From CAXXOK01 sp963664595 (GTDB lineage: Bacteria; Bacillota; Clostridia; Christensenellales; Aristaeellaceae), in the NCBI GenBank assembly GCA_963664595.2, contig CAXXOK010000010.1, positions 1,361,205-1,425,204 of the forward strand: DNA of 64,000 bases. Reading direction: 5' to 3'. A model generated the notes under the pieces. That model was not told where the DNA came from and did no database searches. It worked only from the letters and a program-made list of their open reading frames with translations. This document shows, piece by piece, positions 25,765 through 33,874 of the stretch (the first letter of the stretch is position 1; every line of letters begins with the position of its first letter). Both the position numbers and the translations under genes were made by a program.

Positions 25765-25798
25765 CCGGAGACACAGGCCCAACCCGGTCCCGCGGCGG

Positions 25799-25828
25799 TT
25801 GAACATGCGAAGTAAAACCTGTTATAAT
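25799..25828 (+). promoter_or_regulatory. Probable promoter of the NlpC/P60-like gene
   Basis: TTGAAC (25799-25804) and TATAAT (25823-25828) are 18 bases apart, 30 bases ahead of the start codon. Confidence 0.65.
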
Positions 25829-25857
25829 AACAGAAATATCGTTACGGAGGCTCCCGC

Positions 25858-26676
25858 ATGAAAAAAACGGCTGCGGTTTTTCTGATACTCATGTTTCTGT
25901 TCGCGTTCAGCTCCGCGTCCGCGCTGGTGGAGCGCAGCATGGAGTTGAACGCCGCGTTTTCCATGCTGGAGGAAGGCAACCCGTTTCTTGCCCGTTATAA
26001 CGGGATTACCGGCGCAAACGTGCAAGCGCGCTATCCGCTGGGGCTTCCGTATTTCTACGGCGGCAAGGACGAAGCCCGGCTGATGACCGTTTGCTACGCC
26101 ACCGATTCCTCCAAAAACTTTACCCTCAATCAGAAATATATCTATGGGTTTGATTGCTCCGGCTTTACCAACTGGATCAATTTCGAAACCGGCAAGCCGC
26201 AGCACGGCACGCTGGAGCAGATGATCACCAACCGCGGCCTGTACCGCGACAACCAGCTGGATACGAGCGGCATTCCCTTTGACCTGCTCAGCCAAACGCT
26301 CAAGGTGGGCGATTATCTGGTAGCCAACCATGACGGGCGCCATATCATGATGTACATCGGCACGCTGGCCGATTTCGGCTATACCGCCGCCGATGCGCCT
26401 GAGCTTGAAGCCTATCTCACCTATCCGCTATTGGTACACTGCGGCCTATGCCCGCCCTATGCCGAACGCTACCGCGCCTATATTGAGGAAAACAATCTGA
26501 ATTGCAACAACACGGACGGCGGCGTGGCGATCACCATCGTAGGCATGCCGGTCAGCGAAGCTCCCCACTATCTGTATGCCGATCATTATGATCACTATTA
26601 TTTCGATCTCGACGGTTATTTTTTACGGGTATACGATATTGGCAGCACCTCCTCCTATGTATGGTTCCGGATGTGA
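25858..26676 (+). CDS. Secreted NlpC/P60-like cysteine peptidase
   Basis: The 272-residue protein has a signal peptide (about 1-22, ending SSASA) and a domain resembling NlpC/P60 peptidoglycan endopeptidases. The likely catalytic cysteine is in YGFDCSGFTNWI (about residue 99), the histidine in DGRHIMMYIG (about 161), with a further histidine in LLVHCGL. The substitution pattern is divergent and the spacing is long (an insert after the cysteine), so activity is likely but not certain. It would cut wall peptides outside the cell. It has its own promoter and is followed by an inverted-repeat element. Confidence 0.75.
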   Translation: MKKTAAVFLILMFLFAFSSASALVERSMELNAAFSMLEEGNPFLARYNGITGANVQARYPLGLPYFYGGKDEARLMTVCYATDSSKNFTLNQKYIYGFDCSGFTNWINFETGKPQHGTLEQMITNRGLYRDNQLDTSGIPFDLLSQTLKVGDYLVANHDGRHIMMYIGTLADFGYTAADAPELEAYLTYPLLVHCGLCPPYAERYRAYIEENNLNCNNTDGGVAITIVGMPVSEAPHYLYADHYDHYYFDLDGYFLRVYDIGSTSSYVWFRM

Positions 26677-26744
26677 CAGGGTGGGTTTCGTATGCCTTGC
26701 AAGCCTTGAAAGGCCCCGATCCGGTTTGTACCGTATTGTGAACA

Positions 26745-27000
26745 GAATCATAAGAGAAGGAGCCTTGCGGCTCCTTCTCAGCCTGTCAAAGAACCTCTTC
26801 GGGTCGTTGGCGCCGCTCGCTTCATAGCGCCTTGGGCGCTGTTCGCTCGCTTACCCCTTTGTTGTTACGCAAGCCTTTGGGGTTCCACCCCAATCCCCGG
26901 CAAGGGTTTCACCCCTGCACCCTGACCAGGACTTTCAGCCCTGGACCCTTCTTTTTTGATAGACTGAGAAGGAGCCTTGCGGCTCCTTCTCTTATGATTC
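26745..27000. mobile_element. MITE-like element with about 50 bp terminal inverted repeats
   Basis: The left end (26745-26792) and the reverse complement of the right end (26953-27000) match nearly base for base: GAATCATAAGAGAAGGAGCC, then a TTGC/GCAA core, then GGCTCCTTCTCAG and CTGTCAAAGAA/CTATCAAAAAA with a few transitions. Each end itself folds into a perfect hairpin (GAGAAGGAGCC with GGCTCCTTCTC). The middle has short G- and C-rich blocks and no open frame. It fills the gap between the NlpC/P60 gene and the amt stop, so it may also act as a bidirectional terminator. Confidence 0.6.
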
Positions 27001-27022
27001 AATTATTGCGGTTTGTTGAAGC

Positions 27023-28792
27023 TTATTCAACATCCTGCAGAGCGTCGTATCCTTCTTCGCCGGTACGGACTTTGATAACATTCTCCACGTTGTACACGAA
27101 GATCTTGCCATCGCCGATGTGGCCGGTGTAGAGGGCGTTCTTGGCCGCTTCGATCACGGTACGGACGGGGATCTTGCAAACCACGATCTCGACCTGGATC
27201 TTGGGCAGGAGGTTGGTTTCCATTTCAACGCCGCGATAGTACTCCGGACGTCCCTTCTGCATGCCGCAGCCGAGAACCTGGGTAACCGTCATGCCGGTAA
27301 CGCCGATCGCGTCCATGGCGGCCTTGAGGGCTTCGAATTTGCTCTGCTTGGTGATGATCACCACATCGGACATCCGGCTGCCGTCAGTGGGCACAACATC
27401 CGACTTGGTAACAACAGGCACAGCCTTTTCCACGGAAACAGCGGCCTTGGGAAGTTCCACTTCGTCGCCCAGCGGGATTTCGCCCTGGCTGAGCATGGGC
27501 ATGAAGTCCGCATAGCTGCTGATCAGTCCGTGCTCTTCCACGTCCAGACCGCGGATTTCTTCGGTAGCCGACACGCGCAGACCGATGGTAGCCTTGATGA
27601 TGGAGAAAACAATGAGCATGGAAACGGCAACCCAGGCAATGACAGCCCCTACGCCCAGAGCCTGCACGCCGAAGAGATGCCAGCCGCCGCCGTAGAACAC
27701 GCCGCCGTCAACAGCGAACAGGCCTACGCACAGGGTGCCGACCGCGCCGTTGATGCCGTGAACTGCAACCGCACCAACCGGATCGTCAATTTTGAGGATC
27801 TTGTCGATGAACTCAACACCGAACACAACGGCAAAGCCGGAGATAACGCCGATGAAGAACGCGCCGACGGGATCAACAAACGCGCAGCCCGCGGTGATGG
27901 CAACCAGACCGGCCAGAGAGCCGTTGAGCGTCATGGAGACATCGGGCTTCTTGTAGCGGATCCAGGTGATGATCATTACCGTTACCGTGGCAGCCGCCGC
28001 AGCAAGGTTGGTGGTCATGAAGATATCGCCGATCGCAATGGCATTGTCGCCAGAGGCGGACAGGGTGGAGCCGGGGTTGAAGCCGAACCAGCCGAACCAC
28101 AGGATGAACACGCCCAGCGCGCCAAGGGTGAGGCTATGGCCGGGGATCGCCTTGGACTTGCCTTCTTTGTCGTACTTGCCGATACGGGGTCCAAGCATTG
28201 CCGCGCCGACGAAGGCCGCTACGCCGCCGACCAGGTGAACCGCAGTGGAGCCGGCGAAATCCAGGAAGCCCAGCTGGCTCAGCCAGCCGCCGCCCCAGAT
28301 CCAGTGACCGCTGACCGGGTAGATGACAGCCGAGATAATTGCAGAATAGATACAATAGCTGATGAATCTGGTTCTCTCTGCCATGGCGCCGCTGACGATG
28401 GTGGCAGCTGTCGCACAGAACACGCCTTCAAACATTACAAAGGTAAACAGTCCGATATTGTCGGGATGGAACATGTCGCCCGAGATCAGAAGCTGTATGG
28501 AGCCGAACAGGCCTCCCACAGAATCGCCGAACATGATCGAGAAGCCGACTACCCAGAACACAACCGAACCGATAGCGAAGTCCATGAGGTTTTTCATGAT
28601 GATATTACCGGCATTTTTTGCGCGGGTAAAGCCCGTTTCCACCATAGCAAAACCTGCCTGCATGAAGAACACCAGTCCGGTGGCCAACAGAGTCCATACG
28701 GAGTCTATTGACGAAATGGCGGATGTGACATCCGTAGCCATTTCCGCTACCTCTGTCGCTACTTCAGTAGCCAATGTTGCGAGCAAATGCAT
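27023..28792 (-). CDS. amt: Ammonium transporter fused to a PII (GlnB/GlnK) domain
   Basis: A 589-residue protein. Residues about 30-430 are an Amt channel (FFMQAGFAMVETGFTRAKN, HLVGGVAAFVGA, GWFGFNPGS, VHGINGAVGTL), with about eleven membrane segments. A linker of about 45 residues leads to a complete PII domain (about 475-580: VVIITKQSKFEALKAAM, GRPEYYRGVEM, KIFVYNVENVIKVRTGE). In the T-loop the uridylylated Tyr51 of enteric PII (YRGAEY) is Met (YRGVEM), so control by UTase is not expected. The tether implies that PII closes its own channel in response to 2-oxoglutarate and ATP/ADP (inference). It follows glnN on the same strand; a hairpin with T-run sits just before its ribosome binding site. 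Confidence 0.92.
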   Translation of the reverse strand: MHLLATLATEVATEVAEMATDVTSAISSIDSVWTLLATGLVFFMQAGFAMVETGFTRAKNAGNIIMKNLMDFAIGSVVFWVVGFSIMFGDSVGGLFGSIQLLISGDMFHPDNIGLFTFVMFEGVFCATAATIVSGAMAERTRFISYCIYSAIISAVIYPVSGHWIWGGGWLSQLGFLDFAGSTAVHLVGGVAAFVGAAMLGPRIGKYDKEGKSKAIPGHSLTLGALGVFILWFGWFGFNPGSTLSASGDNAIAIGDIFMTTNLAAAAATVTVMIITWIRYKKPDVSMTLNGSLAGLVAITAGCAFVDPVGAFFIGVISGFAVVFGVEFIDKILKIDDPVGAVAVHGINGAVGTLCVGLFAVDGGVFYGGGWHLFGVQALGVGAVIAWVAVSMLIVFSIIKATIGLRVSATEEIRGLDVEEHGLISSYADFMPMLSQGEIPLGDEVELPKAAVSVEKAVPVVTKSDVVPTDGSRMSDVVIITKQSKFEALKAAMDAIGVTGMTVTQVLGCGMQKGRPEYYRGVEMETNLLPKIQVEIVVCKIPVRTVIEAAKNALYTGHIGDGKIFVYNVENVIKVRTGEEGYDALQDVE

Positions 28793-28818
28793 TGTTTCTC
28801 CTCCTTAATTTTCGATAT

Positions 28819-28902
28819 AAAAAACCAAGCCTCTCATGCACTCGTCATTGAGCGATGATGGTGTCGATGGGCGTATGCCCATGGCCGAACACATGAGGGC
28901 TT
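28819..28902 (-). promoter_or_regulatory. Attenuator-like leader before amt
   Basis: On the minus strand, AAGCCCTCATG (complement of 28892-28902) pairs with CATGAGAGGCTT (complement of 28827-28838) and is followed by GGTTTTTT, about 15 bases before the amt GGAGGAG. Inside this long stem are two smaller hairpins: ATGGGC/GCCCAT with loop ATAC, and CGCTC/GAGTG with hexaloop AATGAC. A six-base loop with A first and G fourth is the feature bound by ANTAR regulators, but only one of the two hairpins has it. A terminator placed here suggests control of amt by antitermination. Confidence 0.45.
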
Positions 28903-28973
28903 GTTTTTTATCGTACAGTATGAACCGTTACTTCGTTGTAAGGTTCAGTGCGGACGTGTTTCCGCTGTTTGGT

Positions 28974-31028
28974 TTAATAGAACAGAATGTCCTGATAGGT
29001 GGGGAACGGCCAGTACTTCTTGGCCACGGACAGCTCCAGCGCATCCGCGTACTTGCGCACTTCCGACATCGCGGTCAGAATTACGTCGCGGGCATATGTG
29101 GCCTGCTCCAGGGCATCCTTTTCCTCATCCTGGCCCGCAATGGCCTTGTCCAGAGCTTCCAGCGCCTTGTACATCGCCGTGGCATCCTTGGAGAGAACGG
29201 CCAGCAGATCATCTTCAAAGCCCAGAGAGCTCTTGGCCAGATCCTTGCTGTATTCCACCACAGCGGGCAGAATCTGCTGCCTGGCGACATCCAGGGTGGT
29301 AAGCGCTTCGATGTTGATCACCTTGACATACTTCTCAAGCTTCACTTCGTAGCGGCTGTGAACCTCGGTGGAAGAGAGAACGCAATGGTTTTCCAGCAGC
29401 TTCACGTTCTTCTCGGCGATATAGCAGGGAGCGGCGTCCACCAGCGTGCGGTAGTTGCACAGGCCGCGCTTTTCGGCTTCCACAACCCATTCGGGGGCGT
29501 AGTTGTTGCCATTGAACACGATCCGCATATGATCCTTGAGCACCTTGCGAACCATGGTGTTCAGCTTGACGGTGAAATCTTCCGCGCCTTCCAGCTCATC
29601 CGCAAACTTACGCAGGCTTTCCGCGATAATGGTGCACAGGATGGTGTTCGGCGTGGAAATGGACTGCGCGGAGCCCAGGCTACGGAACTCGAACTTGTTG
29701 CCGGTGAAGGCAAAAGGCGAGGTACGGTTACGGTCGGTAGTATCCTTGGGGATCGGCGGGAGGATATCCACGCCCAAGAGCATTTTCACATGCTCGTGCT
29801 TGGTGTAGACGCTCTCGTTGACGATGGATTCCACAACATCGGTCAGCTCTTCACCCAGGAAGATGGAGATGATGGCCGGCGGCGCTTCGTTGGCGCCCAA
29901 ACGGTGGTCATTGCCGGCCGAGCCGATGGACACGCGGAGCAGATCCTGATAATCGTCTACGGCTTCCATCACGGCGGCGAGGAACAGCAGGAACTGAGCG
30001 TTCTCATTGGGTGTTTCTCCCGGATCGAACATGTTCATGCCGGTATCGGTGGAGATGGAGAAGTTGTTGTGCTTGCCGGAGCCGTTGACGCCCGCAAAGG
30101 GCTTCTCGTGCAGGAGGCACACCAGGCCGTGCTTGTCGGCCACGCGCTTCATGGTTTCCATGGCCAGCTGGTTGTGGTCGGTCGCCAGGTTGGCTACGGT
30201 AAATACGGGAGCCATCTCATGCTGGGCGGGCGCCACTTCGTTGTGCTCGGTTTTGCTGAATACGCCCAGCTTCCACAGCTCAATGTTGAGTTCCTTCATG
30301 AACGCATCCACACGGCTGCGGATAACGCCGAAGTAATGATCTTCCAGTTCCTGGCCCTTGGGGGAGCGGGAACCGAACAGCGTACGGCCGGTCAGGATCA
30401 GGTCGGTGCGCTTGCGGTAATCTTCCTTGTCGATCAGGAAATATTCCTGCTCGGGGCCTACGGTGGGATACACGCGGCTGACATCCTCGTTGCCGAAGAG
30501 CTTCAGCACGCGCAGGGCCTGCTTGTTGAGCGTCTGCATGGCGCGCAGGAGAGGCGTTTTCTTGTCCAGGGCTTCGCCGCCGTAGCTGCAAAACGCGGTG
30601 GGGATGCACAGAACGCCTTCCTTGATGAACGCATAGCTCGTGGGATCCCACGCGGTATAGCCGCGAGCTTCGAAAGTGGCGCGCAGGCCGCCGCTGGGAA
30701 AGGAGCTGGCGTCCGGTTCGCCGCGGACAAGCTCTTTGCCGGAAAACTCAAGCAGAATGCTGTTGTCCGCTTTGGGGCTGATGAAGGCATCGTGTTTTTC
30801 CGCGGTGAATCCGGTCATGGGCTGGAACCAGTGCGTGTAATGGGTGGCCCCAAACTCCAGCGCCCAGTCCTTCATCGCATTGGCCACGATACCCGCCACT
30901 TCGGGATCGAGCTCGCTGCCCTTTTCGATGGTTTTTTTCAGTGCTTTGTACGTTTCTTTGGGGAGGCGTTTCTGCATCACTTTATCGTTGAATACACTTT
31001 CCCCGAACCGATCGCATGGATTCATCAC
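28974..31028 (-). CDS. glnN: Glutamine synthetase type III
   Basis: A 684-residue type III glutamine synthetase (GSIII), much longer than the 450-residue type I. The family's opening (ESVFNDKVMQKRLP), HYTHWFQPMTG, the catalytic EQEYFLID, NEVAPAQHEMAPVF, GVNGSGKHNNFSI and GRVSIGSAGNDHRLGANEAP-like LRVSIGSAGNDHRLGANEAP are all present. It makes glutamine from glutamate, ammonia and ATP. The start is GTG at 31028, with AGGAGG 9 bases upstream; the next codon is ATG and cannot be excluded. It pairs with the Amt-PII fusion downstream, forming a nitrogen assimilation unit. Confidence 0.95.
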   Translation of the reverse strand: MMNPCDRFGESVFNDKVMQKRLPKETYKALKKTIEKGSELDPEVAGIVANAMKDWALEFGATHYTHWFQPMTGFTAEKHDAFISPKADNSILLEFSGKELVRGEPDASSFPSGGLRATFEARGYTAWDPTSYAFIKEGVLCIPTAFCSYGGEALDKKTPLLRAMQTLNKQALRVLKLFGNEDVSRVYPTVGPEQEYFLIDKEDYRKRTDLILTGRTLFGSRSPKGQELEDHYFGVIRSRVDAFMKELNIELWKLGVFSKTEHNEVAPAQHEMAPVFTVANLATDHNQLAMETMKRVADKHGLVCLLHEKPFAGVNGSGKHNNFSISTDTGMNMFDPGETPNENAQFLLFLAAVMEAVDDYQDLLRVSIGSAGNDHRLGANEAPPAIISIFLGEELTDVVESIVNESVYTKHEHVKMLLGVDILPPIPKDTTDRNRTSPFAFTGNKFEFRSLGSAQSISTPNTILCTIIAESLRKFADELEGAEDFTVKLNTMVRKVLKDHMRIVFNGNNYAPEWVVEAEKRGLCNYRTLVDAAPCYIAEKNVKLLENHCVLSSTEVHSRYEVKLEKYVKVINIEALTTLDVARQQILPAVVEYSKDLAKSSLGFEDDLLAVLSKDATAMYKALEALDKAIAGQDEEKDALEQATYARDVILTAMSEVRKYADALELSVAKKYWPFPTYQDILFY

Positions 31029-31141
31029 GTACCGATACCTCCTGATATAATATTCATACAGTCCTTGTTCTGCGGATTATAAACAAAAACGACGCATGAG
31101 AATACGACAAATAATCCCAGCGCCGTTGCTGTATATTGCGG

Positions 31142-31170
31142 AGTATACCGTACCTCTTTCACAGTGTCAA
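31142..31170 (-). promoter_or_regulatory. glnN promoter
   Basis: On the minus strand TTGACA (complement of 31165-31170) and TATACT (complement of 31142-31147) are 17 bases apart. The leader of about 105 bases to the glnN start contains CAGC-AACGGC-GCTG, a small hairpin with an A1/G4 hexaloop, and a GGATTAT/ATAATCC pair. Confidence 0.8.
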
Positions 31171-31219
31171 GAACCAGCTTGTTCTTTGCTTGTATTTTCA
31201 GCTGTATCAATGCCTCAAA

Positions 31220-32809
31220 TCATTCTGTGGTCTGGGTTGTAAGCTGCGGCAAATTGATGTACGGCAGGAACAGAAGCCCGCCCTTGACCACCGCCTGGGA
31301 CACAAGGGCGTTCTGGTCCTCCTGGGTCAGATCAGCAAGGACAACGGCCTGCGCTGCATCAAAGGCCTCGGGCGTCCATTTGGACGTTGTGGTGCCTGAT
31401 AGCTCCAGTTTGATCTCCTGCGGCATCTCCGCCCCGGACAGCGTCACGGTGAGGGACGTGTCCGTAGGCGCGTTCTTGGCGCTCAGGCTGGCCACCTTCG
31501 CGTCCACCGCCACATCCATCGCCGGAAACACAATATACTCCTGCGTGTCCGTTGCGCTGTCGGTTTCGCCGGGAGCGACGGAAACTTTCAGGCTCAGATT
31601 CTGCGTCTCGTACCCGTTCAGGTCCTTGGTGGTCGTAGCGGATGCGCTGATATCAAAGGACGCCCATAGGGTTTCGGGCTTTGCGTCGCCCTCCAGCGTG
31701 CTTTCAATCCGCACCGTGCCCTGATAGACATTCGAACCGGTCATGGTCTCATAGGTGTGGTAGGATAGCTCTGCCTGGCTGTTTTCCGCGGTCAGGCTCA
31801 GCAGGTTTTCATCGGGCATATCCTCCCCGTTTTGCTTGCGGGTATATTGAAGCGTCATCGCGCCGTTCTGGCTGTCGTACATCGGCATGGTTACCGAGAG
31901 CTCCATCGTGTCGCCCATAAAGCTCACCACGCGGCGGATGAACAGGTCATCCTCCAGAGGAAGCTCGTTGACGGCATAAAAGTAATACGGCTGCAGCGAA
32001 GGTGTGAGGAACTGCTCAGCCTGCCCTTCCGGCATCAGGGAAGCCAGTTCGGCCAGCAGGGCGTCGTCGCTCATCAAATCCACCAGAAACTGCTTGAGCT
32101 GGGCCTTCACAGCGGCCGGGGGAATGCGGTACTGGATGGTCATCACGGAGGATCCGTCCTCGCTTGTATCCATCTGCACGCTGTCGCGGTATCCCTCCAG
32201 CCAGAAATCGATCTTGGTGGTATATTGCTCCATTGTTTCGGAAAGGTCTCCCACATTGCCGGTTACCAGGTAGCCGGCCATCCCGGTAAAAAACGAAAGG
32301 GAAGCCGGCAGCATGCCGCGCAGCTGGGAAAGCGCCGCCGTATCGGGCAGCACGCCCAGCGTATCGGCGCTGCCCAGCGCGCTTTTCAAGGTGCTGAAAA
32401 ACGCGTTGAGGTCTATTTGAATCCAGCTGTCCCCCGTCAGGCTGCTCAGCAGGTACAGGGTGCCGTCCTGCAGGGAGGCTTCCGCGCTGCCCTGCTGATA
32501 GCCGCTGCTGTCCATCGTGAGCTTGATCCGCGTTTCACCCGCCGTGCCCGCTTCCTCATCGCCGTTTACATGGATATAGGTCCAGTCCATCGCCAACGGC
32601 TTTGCCGTGGAAAACGCCTCGGTTTCGCGGCCCTGCACGGCGGCGGAGGTCAGCGTCAGCGTACCTACAAAGCCACTGCCCGCCTCCAGCTGTTTCATCA
32701 GCTTTTCGCTCATGGTGTACGAAATGCCGTCCGTCGTTTCCGCGGCTGCGCCCGCGCAGAGCATCAGCGTAAGTCCCACAGACAGAATACGGAGTATCCA
32801 ACGTTTCAT
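31220..32809 (-). CDS. Secreted protein of unknown function
   Basis: A 529-residue protein with a signal peptide (MKRWILRILSVGLTLMLCAG, cut near residue 24). The mature part is rich in alternating beta-strand patterns and in S, T and acidic residues, with several YxxxxxIDFWLEG- and LSVTMPMYD-like strands, and no enzyme motif. It resembles a lipoprotein-like or LolA-like beta structure only loosely. It is downstream of the methyltransferase on the same strand (26 bp gap). The neighbour at 33870 is of similar size and style and may be a distant paralogue. Confidence 0.6.
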   Translation of the reverse strand: MKRWILRILSVGLTLMLCAGAAAETTDGISYTMSEKLMKQLEAGSGFVGTLTLTSAAVQGRETEAFSTAKPLAMDWTYIHVNGDEEAGTAGETRIKLTMDSSGYQQGSAEASLQDGTLYLLSSLTGDSWIQIDLNAFFSTLKSALGSADTLGVLPDTAALSQLRGMLPASLSFFTGMAGYLVTGNVGDLSETMEQYTTKIDFWLEGYRDSVQMDTSEDGSSVMTIQYRIPPAAVKAQLKQFLVDLMSDDALLAELASLMPEGQAEQFLTPSLQPYYFYAVNELPLEDDLFIRRVVSFMGDTMELSVTMPMYDSQNGAMTLQYTRKQNGEDMPDENLLSLTAENSQAELSYHTYETMTGSNVYQGTVRIESTLEGDAKPETLWASFDISASATTTKDLNGYETQNLSLKVSVAPGETDSATDTQEYIVFPAMDVAVDAKVASLSAKNAPTDTSLTVTLSGAEMPQEIKLELSGTTTSKWTPEAFDAAQAVVLADLTQEDQNALVSQAVVKGGLLFLPYINLPQLTTQTTE

Positions 32810-32835
32810 GCACTAACCTCCTTGCGGTTGCCCGC

Positions 32836-33591
32836 CTATCCGTTCAGGTCGCATCCGATAAAGTTCCGTCCCTTGCTCCGGCACGCCTGCAGCACCGAAA
32901 AGGAACCTGCGGCGGGATCCAGCACCAGATCGCCGGGATTGCTCACCGCCTCCAGCAGTTCAGCCTGCAGGCTGATGGGCTTGGAGTGCACCCCGGCGTC
33001 CGGTATGATTTTTTCATTCCAGACATCGGGGATGCCATGGGCCTTCCATACACCCTTCACCTGCCTGGGCGGACGCTGGAGCACCACCAGATACTCGCAG
33101 GTTCTGCGGGTGCGGTACCCCATGCCGATGCGCAGCTTGTTCCACGTAATCATATCCACGGTCTCAAGCCGCGTGCCTTCCAGCCAGTGTGTAAAGCCCG
33201 TGCAGACATGGAATTTATCCATCCATAAAAACAAATGTCCGTTGGGAATCAGCAGCCGGTCGATCTCCCCGACAAAGCGGCGGATGATCTCCTCCGGCAT
33301 CTGCTGCAGGGAGCAGCGGGCTTTGCCGCGCTTGATTCCCTCGTTGCCGTAAGCCAATTTATCCAGAATTCCGCGGTACTGCGGATCAAAAAAAGCGACG
33401 GTTACGCAACGGTCCGGCAGCCTTTGCATCAGCGCAAGTCCATCCATTTTCTGCCTTGTATTGAGCAAAAGCTCTCCGGGAAGGGCCACCTTTGGGGACT
33501 GTACGCTGCGCAGTGAAGAGAACACCAGGCGCATCTGCCGAGTGCCGCCGTGTTTGTCCGCCTCTTTCGCTGCGTCCACTGCCGTATCCAC
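32836..33591 (-). CDS. Solitary DNA methyltransferase, beta-type order
   Basis: A 251-residue N6-adenine/N4-cytosine type DNA methyltransferase. The catalytic motif FFDPQYRG (DPPY-type, about residue 70) precedes the SAM-binding motif LDPAAGSFSVLQAC (about 226), the order of the beta class. YGNEG and a TRRTCEYLVVLQRP strand lie between. No restriction gene is adjacent, so it is an orphan, possibly regulatory. The start is uncertain: GTG at 33591 is very close to AAGGAG; a second GTG 12 bases later is equally possible. Target sequence cannot be read from the protein. Confidence 0.82.
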   Translation of the reverse strand: MDTAVDAAKEADKHGGTRQMRLVFSSLRSVQSPKVALPGELLLNTRQKMDGLALMQRLPDRCVTVAFFDPQYRGILDKLAYGNEGIKRGKARCSLQQMPEEIIRRFVGEIDRLLIPNGHLFLWMDKFHVCTGFTHWLEGTRLETVDMITWNKLRIGMGYRTRRTCEYLVVLQRPPRQVKGVWKAHGIPDVWNEKIIPDAGVHSKPISLQAELLEAVSNPGDLVLDPAAGSFSVLQACRSKGRNFIGCDLNG

Positions 33592-33670
33592 TCCTTGAGC
33601 TTCGTGCCGCGTTCGTTTTTGATTCTACTCCATTTTTGTGTGCTTGTCCATTGGGAAGACCTTTCCCGGA

Positions 33671-33700
33671 AGTGCCTCCGCCGCGTGCGGGGATTGAAAC
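33671..33700 (+). repeat. Solitary CRISPR-repeat-like sequence
   Basis: A 30-base segment ends in GGATTGAAAC and has a small internal stem (TCCGC/GCGGGGA), as in type I-C repeats. No second copy follows at spacer distance and no cas gene is in the window, so this is at best a relic. Confidence 0.2.
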
Positions 33701-33708
33701 GGTGGTTT

Positions 33709-33874
33709 CAGGTAAACGATGAAGCAAGCGTTCATGCGCCGTCGTGCCAGCTTTTCGTCAAACTGGGCTTTAACAACCCGACGTGGCGCAGCGCCACATC
33801 AAGGTTTTACAAGTGCAAACCGGTGAAAATACGATCGCCGGTCTGTGCGGGATTTGGTTCAGCGTTCGTCTACT
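33709..33874 (+). repeat. Dispersed intergenic repeat, copy A
   Basis: About 166 bp, related along its length to copies at 42013 and 62252. Shared blocks are the left end AGGTAAACGATGA, the AGCTTTTC-TCA block, CGCAGCGCCACATCAAGG, ACCGGTGAAAATA and TTCAGCGTT near the right end. Terminal inversion is weaker than in copy B. Its right end overlaps the stop codon of the 33870 gene, so that gene ends inside the repeat. Confidence 0.7.

Noticed and set aside
28819..28902. Glutamine riboswitch before amt
   Set aside because: The conserved blocks of the glnA/downstream-peptide riboswitches are not present; only hairpins with a T-run are.
28836..31082. 748-codon open frame antisense to glnN
   Set aside because: It mirrors the codon bias of glnN, whose motifs are unmistakable; such long shadows are expected in GC-rich genes.
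33583..33727. N-terminal extension or extra gene upstream of the methyltransferase
   Set aside because: The overlapping frame there (to 33727) lacks family sense and a ribosome binding site; the methyltransferase frame itself begins at 33591.
33709..33874. The repeat family as integron attC sites
   Set aside because: Size and imperfect symmetry are not far off, but the ends lack the GTTRRRY/RYYYAAC core and no integrase or cassette pattern exists.
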